In this document: in pieces, positions 8,115 through 15,966 of the stretch
Layout: every line of letters begins with the position of its first letter
How positions within the stretch are numbered: the first letter of the stretch is position 1
Assembly (NCBI RefSeq): GCF_026283965.1
Contig: NZ_JAPDPD010000006.1
Location: 62,001 to 126,000, forward strand
DNA from: Dyella subtropica
Lineage (GTDB): Bacteria; Pseudomonadota; Gammaproteobacteria; Xanthomonadales; Rhodanobacteraceae
Length of the DNA: 64,000 nucleotides
Direction of reading: 5' to 3'
Made by a program: the position numbers and the translations under genes
Notes under the pieces: generated by a model
Databases searched by the model: none
What the model was told of the DNA's origin: nothing
Seen by the model: the letters and a program-made list of their open reading frames with translations, nothing else

Positions 8115-10619
8115 ATGGCAAAAAACCTGCTCATCGTCGAATCGCCCGCCAAGGCCAAGACGATCAACAAATACCTCGGCAAGGACTTTCAGGTCCTGGC
8201 CTCTTACGGTCACGTGCGTGACCTCAGACCGAAGGAGGGTGCGGTCGACCCCGAGCACGGCTTTGCCATGGCTTATGAGGTGATCGACCGCAACGAGAAA
8301 CACGTCGAAGCGATCGCCAAGGCCGCCAAGCTCGCCGACGACATCTACCTCGCGACCGACTTGGATCGCGAAGGCGAGGCGATCAGCTGGCACATCAGCG
8401 AGATCCTGAAAGAGCGCGGCCTCACCGAGGGCAAGCACCTGCACCGCGTGGTGTTCTCCGAAATCACCCCGAAGGCGATCAAGGCCGCCGTGGCCGCCCC
8501 CCGCCAGCTGTCGCACGACCTGGTCGATGCGCAGCAGGCGCGCCGTGCGCTGGATTACCTGGTCGGCTTCAACCTGTCGCCGGTGCTGTGGCGCAAGGTG
8601 CAGCGCGGCCTGTCCGCCGGCCGTGTGCAGAGCCCGGCGCTGCGTATGATCGTGGAGCGCGAGGAAGAGATCGAAGCCTTCATCGCGCGGGAGTACTGGA
8701 GCATCGAGGCCGCCCTGCGTCATCCGGAAGGCGATTTCAGCGCCAGGTTGACCAAGCTCCACGGCAAGAAATTCGAACAGTTCGACCTCACCAACGAAGC
8801 CGACGCCCTGGCCGCTCGCGCGGCGCTGAAGGAGGCCGCGCACGGCCGCCTTACCGTCAGCGACGTGGGCAGCAAGGAGCGCAAGCGCCGCCCGGCACCG
8901 CCGTTCACCACCTCCACCCTGCAGCAGGAGGCCGCGCGCAAGCTCGGCTTCTCCACCAGCCGCACGATGAAGATCGCGCAAGGCCTGTATGAAGGCGTGT
9001 CGCTGGGTAGCGAGGGCAACGTCGGCCTGATCACCTACATGCGTACCGACTCGGTGGCGCTGTCGGAAGATGCCGTTGTGGAACTGCGCCAGTTGATCGC
9101 GCGCGACTACGGCACCAAGGCGCTGCCGGATCATGCGCAGGTCTACAAGTCCAAGTCCAAGAACGCGCAGGAAGCGCATGAAGCCGTGCGCCCGACCTCG
9201 GCCATGCTCACCCCGCGCGAAGTCGCCGGCTTCCTCAACGAAGAGCAGCGCAAGCTGTATGAGTTGATCTGGAAGCGCACCGTGGCCTGCCAGATGGCCC
9301 ACGCGACGCTGAACACGGTGTCGGTGGATTTCGCGCTCAAGCACGTTGCTGGCGGCGATGCTGCCTTCCGCTCGACGGGTACGACGGTAGTCGACCCGGG
9401 CTTCCTCGCCGTGTACGAGGAAGGACGCGACCAGAAGAGCGCCGAGGACGAGGACGAAGGCCGTCGCCTGCCGCGCCTGGTCGTGGGCGAGCAGGTCGCG
9501 CTACACGACATCGTCGCCGATCAGCACTTCACCGAGCCGCCGCCGCGCTACTCCGAAGCCAGCCTGGTGAAGGCGTTGGAAGAGCATGGCATTGGCCGCC
9601 CGTCGACCTACGCCAGCATCATCCAGGTGCTGTTGAACCGTGAATACGTGCTGCTCGACAGCCGTCGCTTCAAGCCGACCGACATCGGTCGCGCGGTTGG
9701 CAAGTTCCTCACCCAGCACTTCACCCGCTACGTCGACTACGACTTCACCGCCAAGCTCGAAGACGAGCTGGACGCGGTGAGCCGTGGCGAGGAAGCCTGG
9801 GTGCCGCTGATGGAGCGCTTCTGGCAGCCATTCAAGCAGCAGGTCGATGAAAAGACCGAGACCGTCGACCGCAGCGAAGCCACTGGTGCACGCGAGCTGG
9901 GCACAGACCCGAAGACCGGCAAGCCGGTATCGGTGCGTCTGGGTCGCTACGGGCCGTACGCGCAGATCGGCGACAAGGATCAGGACGAGAAGCTGCAATT
10001 CGCCTCGCTGCGCACCGGCCAGAGCATGCACACCATCACGCTGGAGGATGCACTGGAGCTGTTCAAGCTGCCGCGCAAGCTCGGCCAGGCCGAGAACGGC
10101 GACGAGGTAAGCGTGGGCGTGGGCCGCTTCGGTCCGTTCGTGAAGCAGGGCAGCACCTACGCCTCGCTCAAGCCCGAGGATGACCCGTACACCATCGAGC
10201 TGCCGCGCGCCCTGCAGATCGTGCAGGAGAAGCTGGAGATGCTGGCCAACCGCATCATCCTGGACTTCGGCACCGGCGTGCAGGTGCTCAACGGCCGCTT
10301 CGGTCCGTACATCACCGACGGCGAAAAGAACGCACGCATTCCCAAGGACCAGGAGCCGAAGGAGCTGACCGAGGCGCAGTGTCTCGAACTGCTCGCCGCG
10401 GCACCGGTCAAGAAGGGGCGTGGGTCGTTCAAGAAGACAGCGGCGAAGAAGGCCGCCGCCAAGAAGGCTGCGCCCGCGGCCAAGAAAGCGGCCGCGAAGA
10501 AAGCGCCCGCCAAAAAGGCTGCTGCCAAAAAGGCGGCGACCAAGAAGACTGGGACGAAGAAGACGGCGACCAAAAAAGCCGCCGCCAAGAAGGCAACGGC
10601 CAAGAAAGCCGACGCCTGA
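8115..10619 (+). CDS. topA: DNA topoisomerase I with Lys/Ala-rich tail
   Basis: The 834-residue protein starts at MAKNLLIVESPAKAKTINKY, the usual family start; six extra upstream residues in the open frame are rejected. The TOPRIM domain has TDLDREGEAISWH. The active-site motif is GLITYMRTDS with Tyr308. The C-terminal part holds repeats of the topo I C-terminal type (SVRLGRYGPYAQIG, VGVGRFGPFVKQG, VLNGRFGPYITDG) and no four-Cys zinc ribbons, unlike E. coli TopA. The last ~65 residues are almost only Lys and Ala (KKAAAKKA-type repeats), a histone-H1-like tail likely to bind DNA non-specifically. It relaxes negative supercoils. No good Shine-Dalgarno is seen. tsaC starts one base after the stop. 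Confidence 0.95.
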   Translation: MAKNLLIVESPAKAKTINKYLGKDFQVLASYGHVRDLRPKEGAVDPEHGFAMAYEVIDRNEKHVEAIAKAAKLADDIYLATDLDREGEAISWHISEILKERGLTEGKHLHRVVFSEITPKAIKAAVAAPRQLSHDLVDAQQARRALDYLVGFNLSPVLWRKVQRGLSAGRVQSPALRMIVEREEEIEAFIAREYWSIEAALRHPEGDFSARLTKLHGKKFEQFDLTNEADALAARAALKEAAHGRLTVSDVGSKERKRRPAPPFTTSTLQQEAARKLGFSTSRTMKIAQGLYEGVSLGSEGNVGLITYMRTDSVALSEDAVVELRQLIARDYGTKALPDHAQVYKSKSKNAQEAHEAVRPTSAMLTPREVAGFLNEEQRKLYELIWKRTVACQMAHATLNTVSVDFALKHVAGGDAAFRSTGTTVVDPGFLAVYEEGRDQKSAEDEDEGRRLPRLVVGEQVALHDIVADQHFTEPPPRYSEASLVKALEEHGIGRPSTYASIIQVLLNREYVLLDSRRFKPTDIGRAVGKFLTQHFTRYVDYDFTAKLEDELDAVSRGEEAWVPLMERFWQPFKQQVDEKTETVDRSEATGARELGTDPKTGKPVSVRLGRYGPYAQIGDKDQDEKLQFASLRTGQSMHTITLEDALELFKLPRKLGQAENGDEVSVGVGRFGPFVKQGSTYASLKPEDDPYTIELPRALQIVQEKLEMLANRIILDFGTGVQVLNGRFGPYITDGEKNARIPKDQEPKELTEAQCLELLAAAPVKKGRGSFKKTAAKKAAAKKAAPAAKKAAAKKAPAKKAAAKKAATKKTGTKKTATKKAAAKKATAKKADA

Positions 10620-10620
10620 G

Positions 10621-11193
10621 GTGGCTCGGCTATTCACCCTTGCCCAGCTCGATGACGCCGCCGCGCTGTTGCGCGGCGGCGGCGTACTCGCTTATCCGAC
10701 CGAGGCGGTCTATGGGTTGGGCTGCGATCCGCATGACCGCGCGGCGTTCGAGCGGTTGTTCGCACTCAAGCGCCGTCCGCCCGCCCAAGGCGTGTTGTTG
10801 ATCGCCGCGGACTTTGCCCAGGTCGAGCGTTACATCGATCTCGCTGCCGTACCGTCCAGCGCGCTGGCGCAGGCGAAGGCCAGTTGGCCCGGGCCGAACA
10901 CTTGGATCTTTCCGCGTTCGGCCGAAGTGCCCGATTGGATTGCCGGCGCGCATGCCGGTATCGCGTTGCGGGTCACGGCCCACGCTCCGGCGGCCGCGTT
11001 ATGTCGGGCTTTCGGTGGCGCGTTGGTCTCCACCAGCGCCAATCCGCACGGAGAGCCGCCGGCACGCTCGGCAGCGACGGTCCAGACCTACTTCGGCCAG
11101 GCTCTTGAGGGTCTGCTGGACGCCCCACTGGGCGGGTTGGAGCGTCCCACGGCCATACGGGACGCCCTCACCGGCGCTATCATTCGCCCCTGA
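10621..11193 (+). CDS. tsaC: Threonylcarbamoyl-AMP synthase TsaC (Sua5/YrdC family)
   Basis: I start at the GTG at 10621, one base after the topA stop, giving 190 residues, the length of E. coli TsaC; the longer frame is the topA tail in another frame and encodes only Arg/Lys/Pro repeats. Motifs are GGVLAYPTEAVYGLGCDP near the N-terminus and GALVSTSANPHG near residue 145. The enzyme makes L-threonylcarbamoyl-AMP from Thr, bicarbonate and ATP for t6A37 on ANN-decoding tRNAs. Tight spacing implies coupling to topA. The dprA-topA-tsaC order is typical. Confidence 0.92.
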   Translation: MARLFTLAQLDDAAALLRGGGVLAYPTEAVYGLGCDPHDRAAFERLFALKRRPPAQGVLLIAADFAQVERYIDLAAVPSSALAQAKASWPGPNTWIFPRSAEVPDWIAGAHAGIALRVTAHAPAAALCRAFGGALVSTSANPHGEPPARSAATVQTYFGQALEGLLDAPLGGLERPTAIRDALTGAIIRP

Positions 11194-11404
11194 CCTCGAA
11201 CCGGTTCGTTGGGCCAGCCTTCGTCAGCGGCCATAGGGAGCCTGAATCGGTTTTGCATGCCGCTGGTGTTGGTAGGGAGTGATTCAGCGGCGGTCGCGAG
11301 GATGGGGGAACCTCGCCGGGTCCAATCCGTACCCAGCGTCGCCGGCTCTGAATGGGCCGGCCCCATGCTTCATTACCTGCAAGGGACCACAGGGAGACAG
11401 CCGC

Positions 11405-12778
11405 TTGGCCATCGTTTACGACAGCTATCGCCACGACCTCGCCGCCACCGGCCTGCCGCTGCTCGCCGCCGGCCATCCTTCGCGCACGGTGGCCTGGCAC
11501 GACGGCCAACCGGTGAGCGCAGCGCAATTTCTGGCCCATGTGCAGCAAGTAGTGGCGATGCTGCCTACCGGCTCGGCGGCGGTGAATCTGTGCGAAGACC
11601 GCTACGCCTTCCTGGTCGCTTTCTGCGCCATTGCCCTGCGCGGCCAAGCCAACCTGTTGCCTTCGTCGCGCGCACCGCAGGCCGTGGTCGATGTGATGGC
11701 TAGCTACCCCGGCAGCTACGCCTTGGGCGAGCAAGCATTAGAGCCGGCACCCCCCGGTTACCACCGCATGCCTCTGCTCGATGCATTGCCGGCGCAGGAT
11801 GAAACCTTCGTGGCGCCGTTGATCCCATCCGACCAGGTGGTGGCGATCGGCTACACCTCCGGTTCCACTGGTGTACCCAAGACGTATCCCAAGACTTGGC
11901 GCAGTTTTCACGCCAGCAACGCCGGCAACTTGCGCGTGTTGCGTGCCTTGGTCGGAGAGCGTTTCGGCGTGGTCGCCACGGTGCCGCCGCAGCACATGTA
12001 CGGCATGGAGACGTCGGTACTGCTGCCCCTGCTGAGCGACGTCGGCGTGCACGCGGGCCGCCCATTTTTCCCCGCCGACATTGCGGCCGCGCTTAGTGAG
12101 ATGCCCGGCCCACGCGTGTTGGTGATCACGCCGATCCATCTGCGCGCGTTGGTCGAGTCGGGCGTGGCACTGCCGCCGATCGCGGCGATGGTGTCCGCCA
12201 CCGCACCGATGCCGCCGGAACTGGCGCAGACGGCCGAACAGCGCTTCGGCGCACCGCTGCTGGAAGTGTTCGGCTCCACCGAGACGTGCGTGATCGCCTC
12301 CCGTCGCGCGGCGGCCGATGAGCCGTGGGCGTTGTACGAAGGCGTGCATTTGCACCCGCAGCCGGATGGCACGGCGGTCGAGGCGCCGCAGTTGGAGCAG
12401 CCGATCACGCTGGCCGACATCGTTAGCCTGCAGGACGGTGGCCGCCGCTTCCGCCTGTGTGGCCGCCATGCCGATCTGTTGGAGATTGCCGGTAAGCGCG
12501 CCTCGCTCGGTGATCTCACTCGCCGCCTGCTGGCGATTCCCGGCGTGCAGGACGGCGTGATGTTTCAGCTCGACGGCGACGTTATCGGCGTGAAACGCGT
12601 CGCCGCACTGGTGGTGGCGCCGGGACTGGATGAGCACACCATCCTCGACGCGCTGCGCCGCTCCGTCGAGCCTGTGTTCCTGCCGCGACCGCTACGTTTG
12701 GTCGATGCATTGCCCCGCAATGAAACCGGCAAGCTGCCGCGCGCGGCGCTGCTGGATCTGCTCGGTCATCACGCCTGA
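11405..12778 (+). CDS. AMP-dependent acyl/aryl ligase, XanA2-like (probable 3-HBA:ACP ligase)
   Basis: This adenylate-forming enzyme has GYTSGSTGVPKTYPKTW (phosphate loop), VFGSTETCV (motif A5), GRHADLLEIAGKRASLGDL (hinge region) and NETGKLPRAALL with the C-terminal catalytic Lys. I prefer the TTG at 11405 (MAIVYDSYRHDL, 457 residues), since AGGGAGA lies seven bases upstream; an ATG at 11279 would add 42 low-complexity residues. Known biology: Xanthomonas XanA2 charges 3-hydroxybenzoate onto an ACP to start xanthomonadin synthesis. No other pigment gene is adjacent, but a matching ACP, XanB2-like chorismatase and ketosynthases lie at 34-43 kb. The XanA2 assignment is inference from this pairing and from sequence character. 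Confidence 0.72.
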   Translation: MAIVYDSYRHDLAATGLPLLAAGHPSRTVAWHDGQPVSAAQFLAHVQQVVAMLPTGSAAVNLCEDRYAFLVAFCAIALRGQANLLPSSRAPQAVVDVMASYPGSYALGEQALEPAPPGYHRMPLLDALPAQDETFVAPLIPSDQVVAIGYTSGSTGVPKTYPKTWRSFHASNAGNLRVLRALVGERFGVVATVPPQHMYGMETSVLLPLLSDVGVHAGRPFFPADIAAALSEMPGPRVLVITPIHLRALVESGVALPPIAAMVSATAPMPPELAQTAEQRFGAPLLEVFGSTETCVIASRRAAADEPWALYEGVHLHPQPDGTAVEAPQLEQPITLADIVSLQDGGRRFRLCGRHADLLEIAGKRASLGDLTRRLLAIPGVQDGVMFQLDGDVIGVKRVAALVVAPGLDEHTILDALRRSVEPVFLPRPLRLVDALPRNETGKLPRAALLDLLGHHA

Positions 12779-12791
12779 CCGAACCTCTACA

Positions 12792-13637
12792 TCACCGGTT
12801 TCCCGCTGCGGGCAGTGCACCCAGCTGCCCCAGCAGCTGTTTCGCCAGCACCACCCGTTTGGGTGCATCGCCGACCTTGGCCAGGTCGACGTTCAACGCA
12901 AAGAACCAGCGCCGACCGTCACGCTCCACCCAACCCACGTACCAACCCAATCCATCCTTCGTGGCGTTCTGGGCGGCCTCCGAGCCGAAGCCGGTTTTGG
13001 CGTGGAGCACGTAGCCAGGCTGCGCCTCGGTGATGGAGATGCGCCGCACGGTCTCTTGCGCGCGCGGCGAGAACGACAGCTTGTCGTCGGCCAGGCGGCG
13101 TAGGAAATCTACCTGCTGTTCAGCGCTGATGCGCAGTTTGCCGCTCAGCCAGAATTGGTCGATGCCGCCGCCGATATCGCGGTTGCCATAGCCCTCCTTG
13201 TTAATCCATGCCTGCATACGCTGCTCGCCCGCGCGGCGTGCCACCGCCTGGTAGAACCACACGGTGGAGTAGCGCATGCCGCTGGCGAGACTGTTGTCGC
13301 GATTCCATTCCGCGACGGGCGCTCCCGCAAGCTCGCGCATCTTGCCATCCCAACGGATCAGCTCGTATTCGTCTTTGACCGCGCCGGTATCCAGCGCCAC
13401 CAGCGCATTGAACAGCTTGAAGGTCGACGCCGGTAGATAGCCGTGGCGCGCCCGCTCGGCATCCACCACATGCCAGGCGTCGGCCTTCTCGTCGTACACC
13501 AGCATCGTGCCTTTCAGCCCGGCTTGGGCGAACGCGGCCTGCCATTCGGGATGCTCGTGCCAAGGGGCGGCCCGTGCGGTCAGGCTGAAACCGACCAGGG
13601 TGAGCAGAAACAAGCCAAGCGAGGCATAGCGGGGCAT
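12792..13637 (-). CDS. Class D (OXA-type) beta-lactamase
   Basis: The 281-residue protein has a signal peptide (residues 1-~24) and all class D motifs: S71-T-F-K74 (nucleophile and general-base Lys), S124-T-V, Y150-G-N and K214-T-G. A Trp (W163) follows YGN as in OXA enzymes. It hydrolyses penicillin-type antibiotics in the periplasm; the spectrum cannot be read from sequence. I start at MPRYASLGLFLL (13635-13637), which has AGGAGA upstream; ten extra residues in the open frame are not supported. It is convergent with the ligase and divergent from purD. It looks chromosomally intrinsic, with no mobile element nearby. Confidence 0.9.
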   Translation of the reverse strand: MPRYASLGLFLLTLVGFSLTARAAPWHEHPEWQAAFAQAGLKGTMLVYDEKADAWHVVDAERARHGYLPASTFKLFNALVALDTGAVKDEYELIRWDGKMRELAGAPVAEWNRDNSLASGMRYSTVWFYQAVARRAGEQRMQAWINKEGYGNRDIGGGIDQFWLSGKLRISAEQQVDFLRRLADDKLSFSPRAQETVRRISITEAQPGYVLHAKTGFGSEAAQNATKDGLGWYVGWVERDGRRWFFALNVDLAKVGDAPKRVVLAKQLLGQLGALPAAGNR

Positions 13638-13790
13638 CGAAATCTCCTGCGGTGTGTTCCGTTCCAAGTGGTGGCGAGCATAGGTCGTTCATCCCGCTAC
13701 CACGCGTCACAAATCTGGCCGTGGGCGGGCGCGCACCCAGTACAATGCCGCGCTGCGTCATCGGACGCGGTCTATATAGCGGAGCAAGGC

Positions 13791-15074
13791 ATGAAAGTTC
13801 TGGTCATCGGCAACGGCGGGCGCGAGCACGCTTTGGCGTGGAAGCTCAAGCAGTCGCCGCGCGTCACTGAAGTGATCGTGGCCCCGGGCAACGCCGGTAC
13901 CGCGCATGAGCGTGGCGTGCGCAATGCCGACGTGGCCGTGACCGACCTGGACGGTCTGCTCAAGCTGGCCCGCGACGAAAAGATCGAACTCACCGTGGTT
14001 GGCCCCGAGGTACCCCTGGTAGCCGGCGTGGTCGACAAGTTCCGCACCGCTGGCCTGCGCATCTTCGGGCCGCGCGCGATCGCTGCGCAGCTGGAGGGCT
14101 CCAAGGCTTTCGCCAAGGATTTCCTGCTTCGCCACAACATTCCCACCGCGCGCTATGCGGTATTCACCCAGCTCAATCCGGCGCTGGCCTATGTGCAAAA
14201 GCACGGCGCGCCGATCGTGATCAAGGCTGATGGCCTGGCGGCCGGCAAGGGTGTGGTCGTCGCACTGACTCTGGCCGATGCCGAACAGGCGCTGCACGAC
14301 ATGCTGGGTGCACATAGCTTCGGCGACGCCTCCGCTCGCGTGGTGATCGAGGAATTCCTCGATGGCGAGGAAGCCAGCTACATCGTCATGAGCGACGGCA
14401 GCCACGCGCTGCCCATGGCCAGCAGCCAGGACCACAAGCGCCGCGATGAGGGCGACCTCGGCCCGAACACCGGCGGCATGGGCGCGTACTCGCCCGCGCC
14501 GGTCGTTACGCCAGAGGTCGAAAAGCGCATCCTCAAGGAAGTGATCGAGCCGACCTTGCGCGGCATGGCCTCCGAGGGCGCCCCCTTCATCGGGTTCCTC
14601 TACGCCGGCCTGATGATCGACCAGAGCGGCGCGCCCAAAGTCATCGAATTCAACGTGCGTTTCGGCGATCCTGAAACCCAGCCGATCATGATGCGGCTGA
14701 AGTCCGACCTGGTCGGACTGATCGAGGCTGCGCTCGACGGGCAGCTGCATCACACGTCGATCCATTGGGACCCGCGCCCATCCATCGGCGTGGTGATGGC
14801 GGCCGGTGGCTATCCCGGCAAGGTGAAGAGTGGTGACGTCATCACCGGCCTCGACGCCGATGTCGGCGCCGACGCGAAGGTGTTTCACGCCGGTACCAAG
14901 CTGGATGCGCAAGGCCAGGCTGTTACTGCCGGCGGTCGCGTGCTTACGGTCTGCGCGTTGGGCAAGGACATTGCCGCTGCGCGCGAGCATGCCTATGCGG
15001 CGATATCGAAGATCCGCTTCGATGGCGCGTTCTGCCGACGCGACATTGCGCATCGGGCATTGCATCGCGGCTGA
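13791..15074 (+). CDS. purD: Phosphoribosylamine-glycine ligase
   Basis: The 427-residue protein begins MKVLVIGNGGREHALAWKL, a diagnostic N-terminus. The ATP-grasp region includes KADGLAAGKGVVVAL, QDHKRRDEGDLGPNTGGMGAYSPAP and EFNVRFGDPETQ. It joins glycine to 5-phosphoribosylamine in step two of purine synthesis. The ATG at 13791 has GGAGCAAGG upstream; the longer frame overlaps the divergent beta-lactamase and is rejected. A TACAAT at 13741-13746 could be its -10 box. purH, a common partner, is not beside it. Confidence 0.95.
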   Translation: MKVLVIGNGGREHALAWKLKQSPRVTEVIVAPGNAGTAHERGVRNADVAVTDLDGLLKLARDEKIELTVVGPEVPLVAGVVDKFRTAGLRIFGPRAIAAQLEGSKAFAKDFLLRHNIPTARYAVFTQLNPALAYVQKHGAPIVIKADGLAAGKGVVVALTLADAEQALHDMLGAHSFGDASARVVIEEFLDGEEASYIVMSDGSHALPMASSQDHKRRDEGDLGPNTGGMGAYSPAPVVTPEVEKRILKEVIEPTLRGMASEGAPFIGFLYAGLMIDQSGAPKVIEFNVRFGDPETQPIMMRLKSDLVGLIEAALDGQLHHTSIHWDPRPSIGVVMAAGGYPGKVKSGDVITGLDADVGADAKVFHAGTKLDAQGQAVTAGGRVLTVCALGKDIAAAREHAYAAISKIRFDGAFCRRDIAHRALHRG

Positions 15075-15089
15075 CGCGCGAGAGGACGC

Positions 15090-15797
15090 CTAGGGCTGCG
15101 CGGCGTCAGAAAGCGCCCACTCGGCCGCTTTGCGCGCGTGGATGCTGGTCGTGTCGAACAGGGGAAACGAGGCATCCTGTGGCCCGATCAGCAGCGAAAT
15201 TTCCGTGCAGCCAAGAATGACGCCTTGCGCGCCCTGATCCGCCAGGTCGGCCATGATCCTGCGGTACTCGGCGCGCGATGCGTCGACCACCTTTCCGACG
15301 CAAAGCTCCTCGTAGATCACGCGATGGATGATTTCACGGTCGCGCGCTTCGGGCACCAGCACTTGAAGCCCATGCCGATCGCGTAGCCGATCCTTGTAGA
15401 ACGCCTGCTCCATGGTGAAGCGGGTGCCGAGCAGGCCGACCGTCGCCAAGCCCGCTTCCTTGATGACCTCCGCAGTCGGGTCGGCAATATGGAACAACGG
15501 AATGCGCACGGAGGATTCGATGGCCGCGGCCACCTTGTGCATGGTGTTCGTGCACAGAACGAGGAAATCCGCGCCGGCCGATTCAAGCGATCGCGCTGCG
15601 TCGCCGAGCAAGGCGCCCGCGGTATCCCAGTCACCGGCATGTTGCAGCCGTTCCACTTCGTGGAAGTCGACGCTGTACAAAATCACCTTCGCCGAGTGGA
15701 GGCCGCCCAGGTGCTCGCGAATCGTTTCGTTGATCTGCCGGTAATAGGGCACGGTGGATTCCCAGCTCATACCGCCAATCAAGCCGATGACTTTCAC
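15090..15797 (-). CDS. Aspartate/glutamate racemase family protein
   Basis: From the GTG at 15795-15797 (VKVIGLIGGMSWEST) the protein has 235 residues; GGAGAAG lies just upstream, while the longer frame adds 44 residues overlapping the divergent gene's leader. The two catalytic Cys motifs are LVLCTNTMHK (~residue 85) and VILGCTEISLLI (~residue 200), the pattern of cofactor-independent Asp/Glu racemases such as YgeA. MSWEST is typical of the aspartate racemase branch. It probably makes D-amino acids or acts as a broad racemase. It is convergent with purD, 15 bases away. Confidence 0.87.
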   Translation of the reverse strand: MKVIGLIGGMSWESTVPYYRQINETIREHLGGLHSAKVILYSVDFHEVERLQHAGDWDTAGALLGDAARSLESAGADFLVLCTNTMHKVAAAIESSVRIPLFHIADPTAEVIKEAGLATVGLLGTRFTMEQAFYKDRLRDRHGLQVLVPEARDREIIHRVIYEELCVGKVVDASRAEYRRIMADLADQGAQGVILGCTEISLLIGPQDASFPLFDTTSIHARKAAEWALSDAAQP

Positions 15798-15966
15798 TGA
15801 ACTTCTCCGCGCGAAGGGGGCGATCGTTGAAATTATCAGGTCGACAATGCCAGTTGGCGGTTCGTGCCCGGGGCCAGCATTTTTGCGCGGTGTGTGCCGG
15901 CCGTGGTGCGATGTGGAAACGGCTTTCACGTTACGCTATCGCTCGAACCTCCCGCTAAGGACCCGC

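Noticed and set aside
11279-11404. N-terminal extension of the XanA2-like ligase from the ATG at 11279
   Set aside because: The 42 added residues are not family-like and cover a likely leader; the TTG at 11405 has a better ribosome site.
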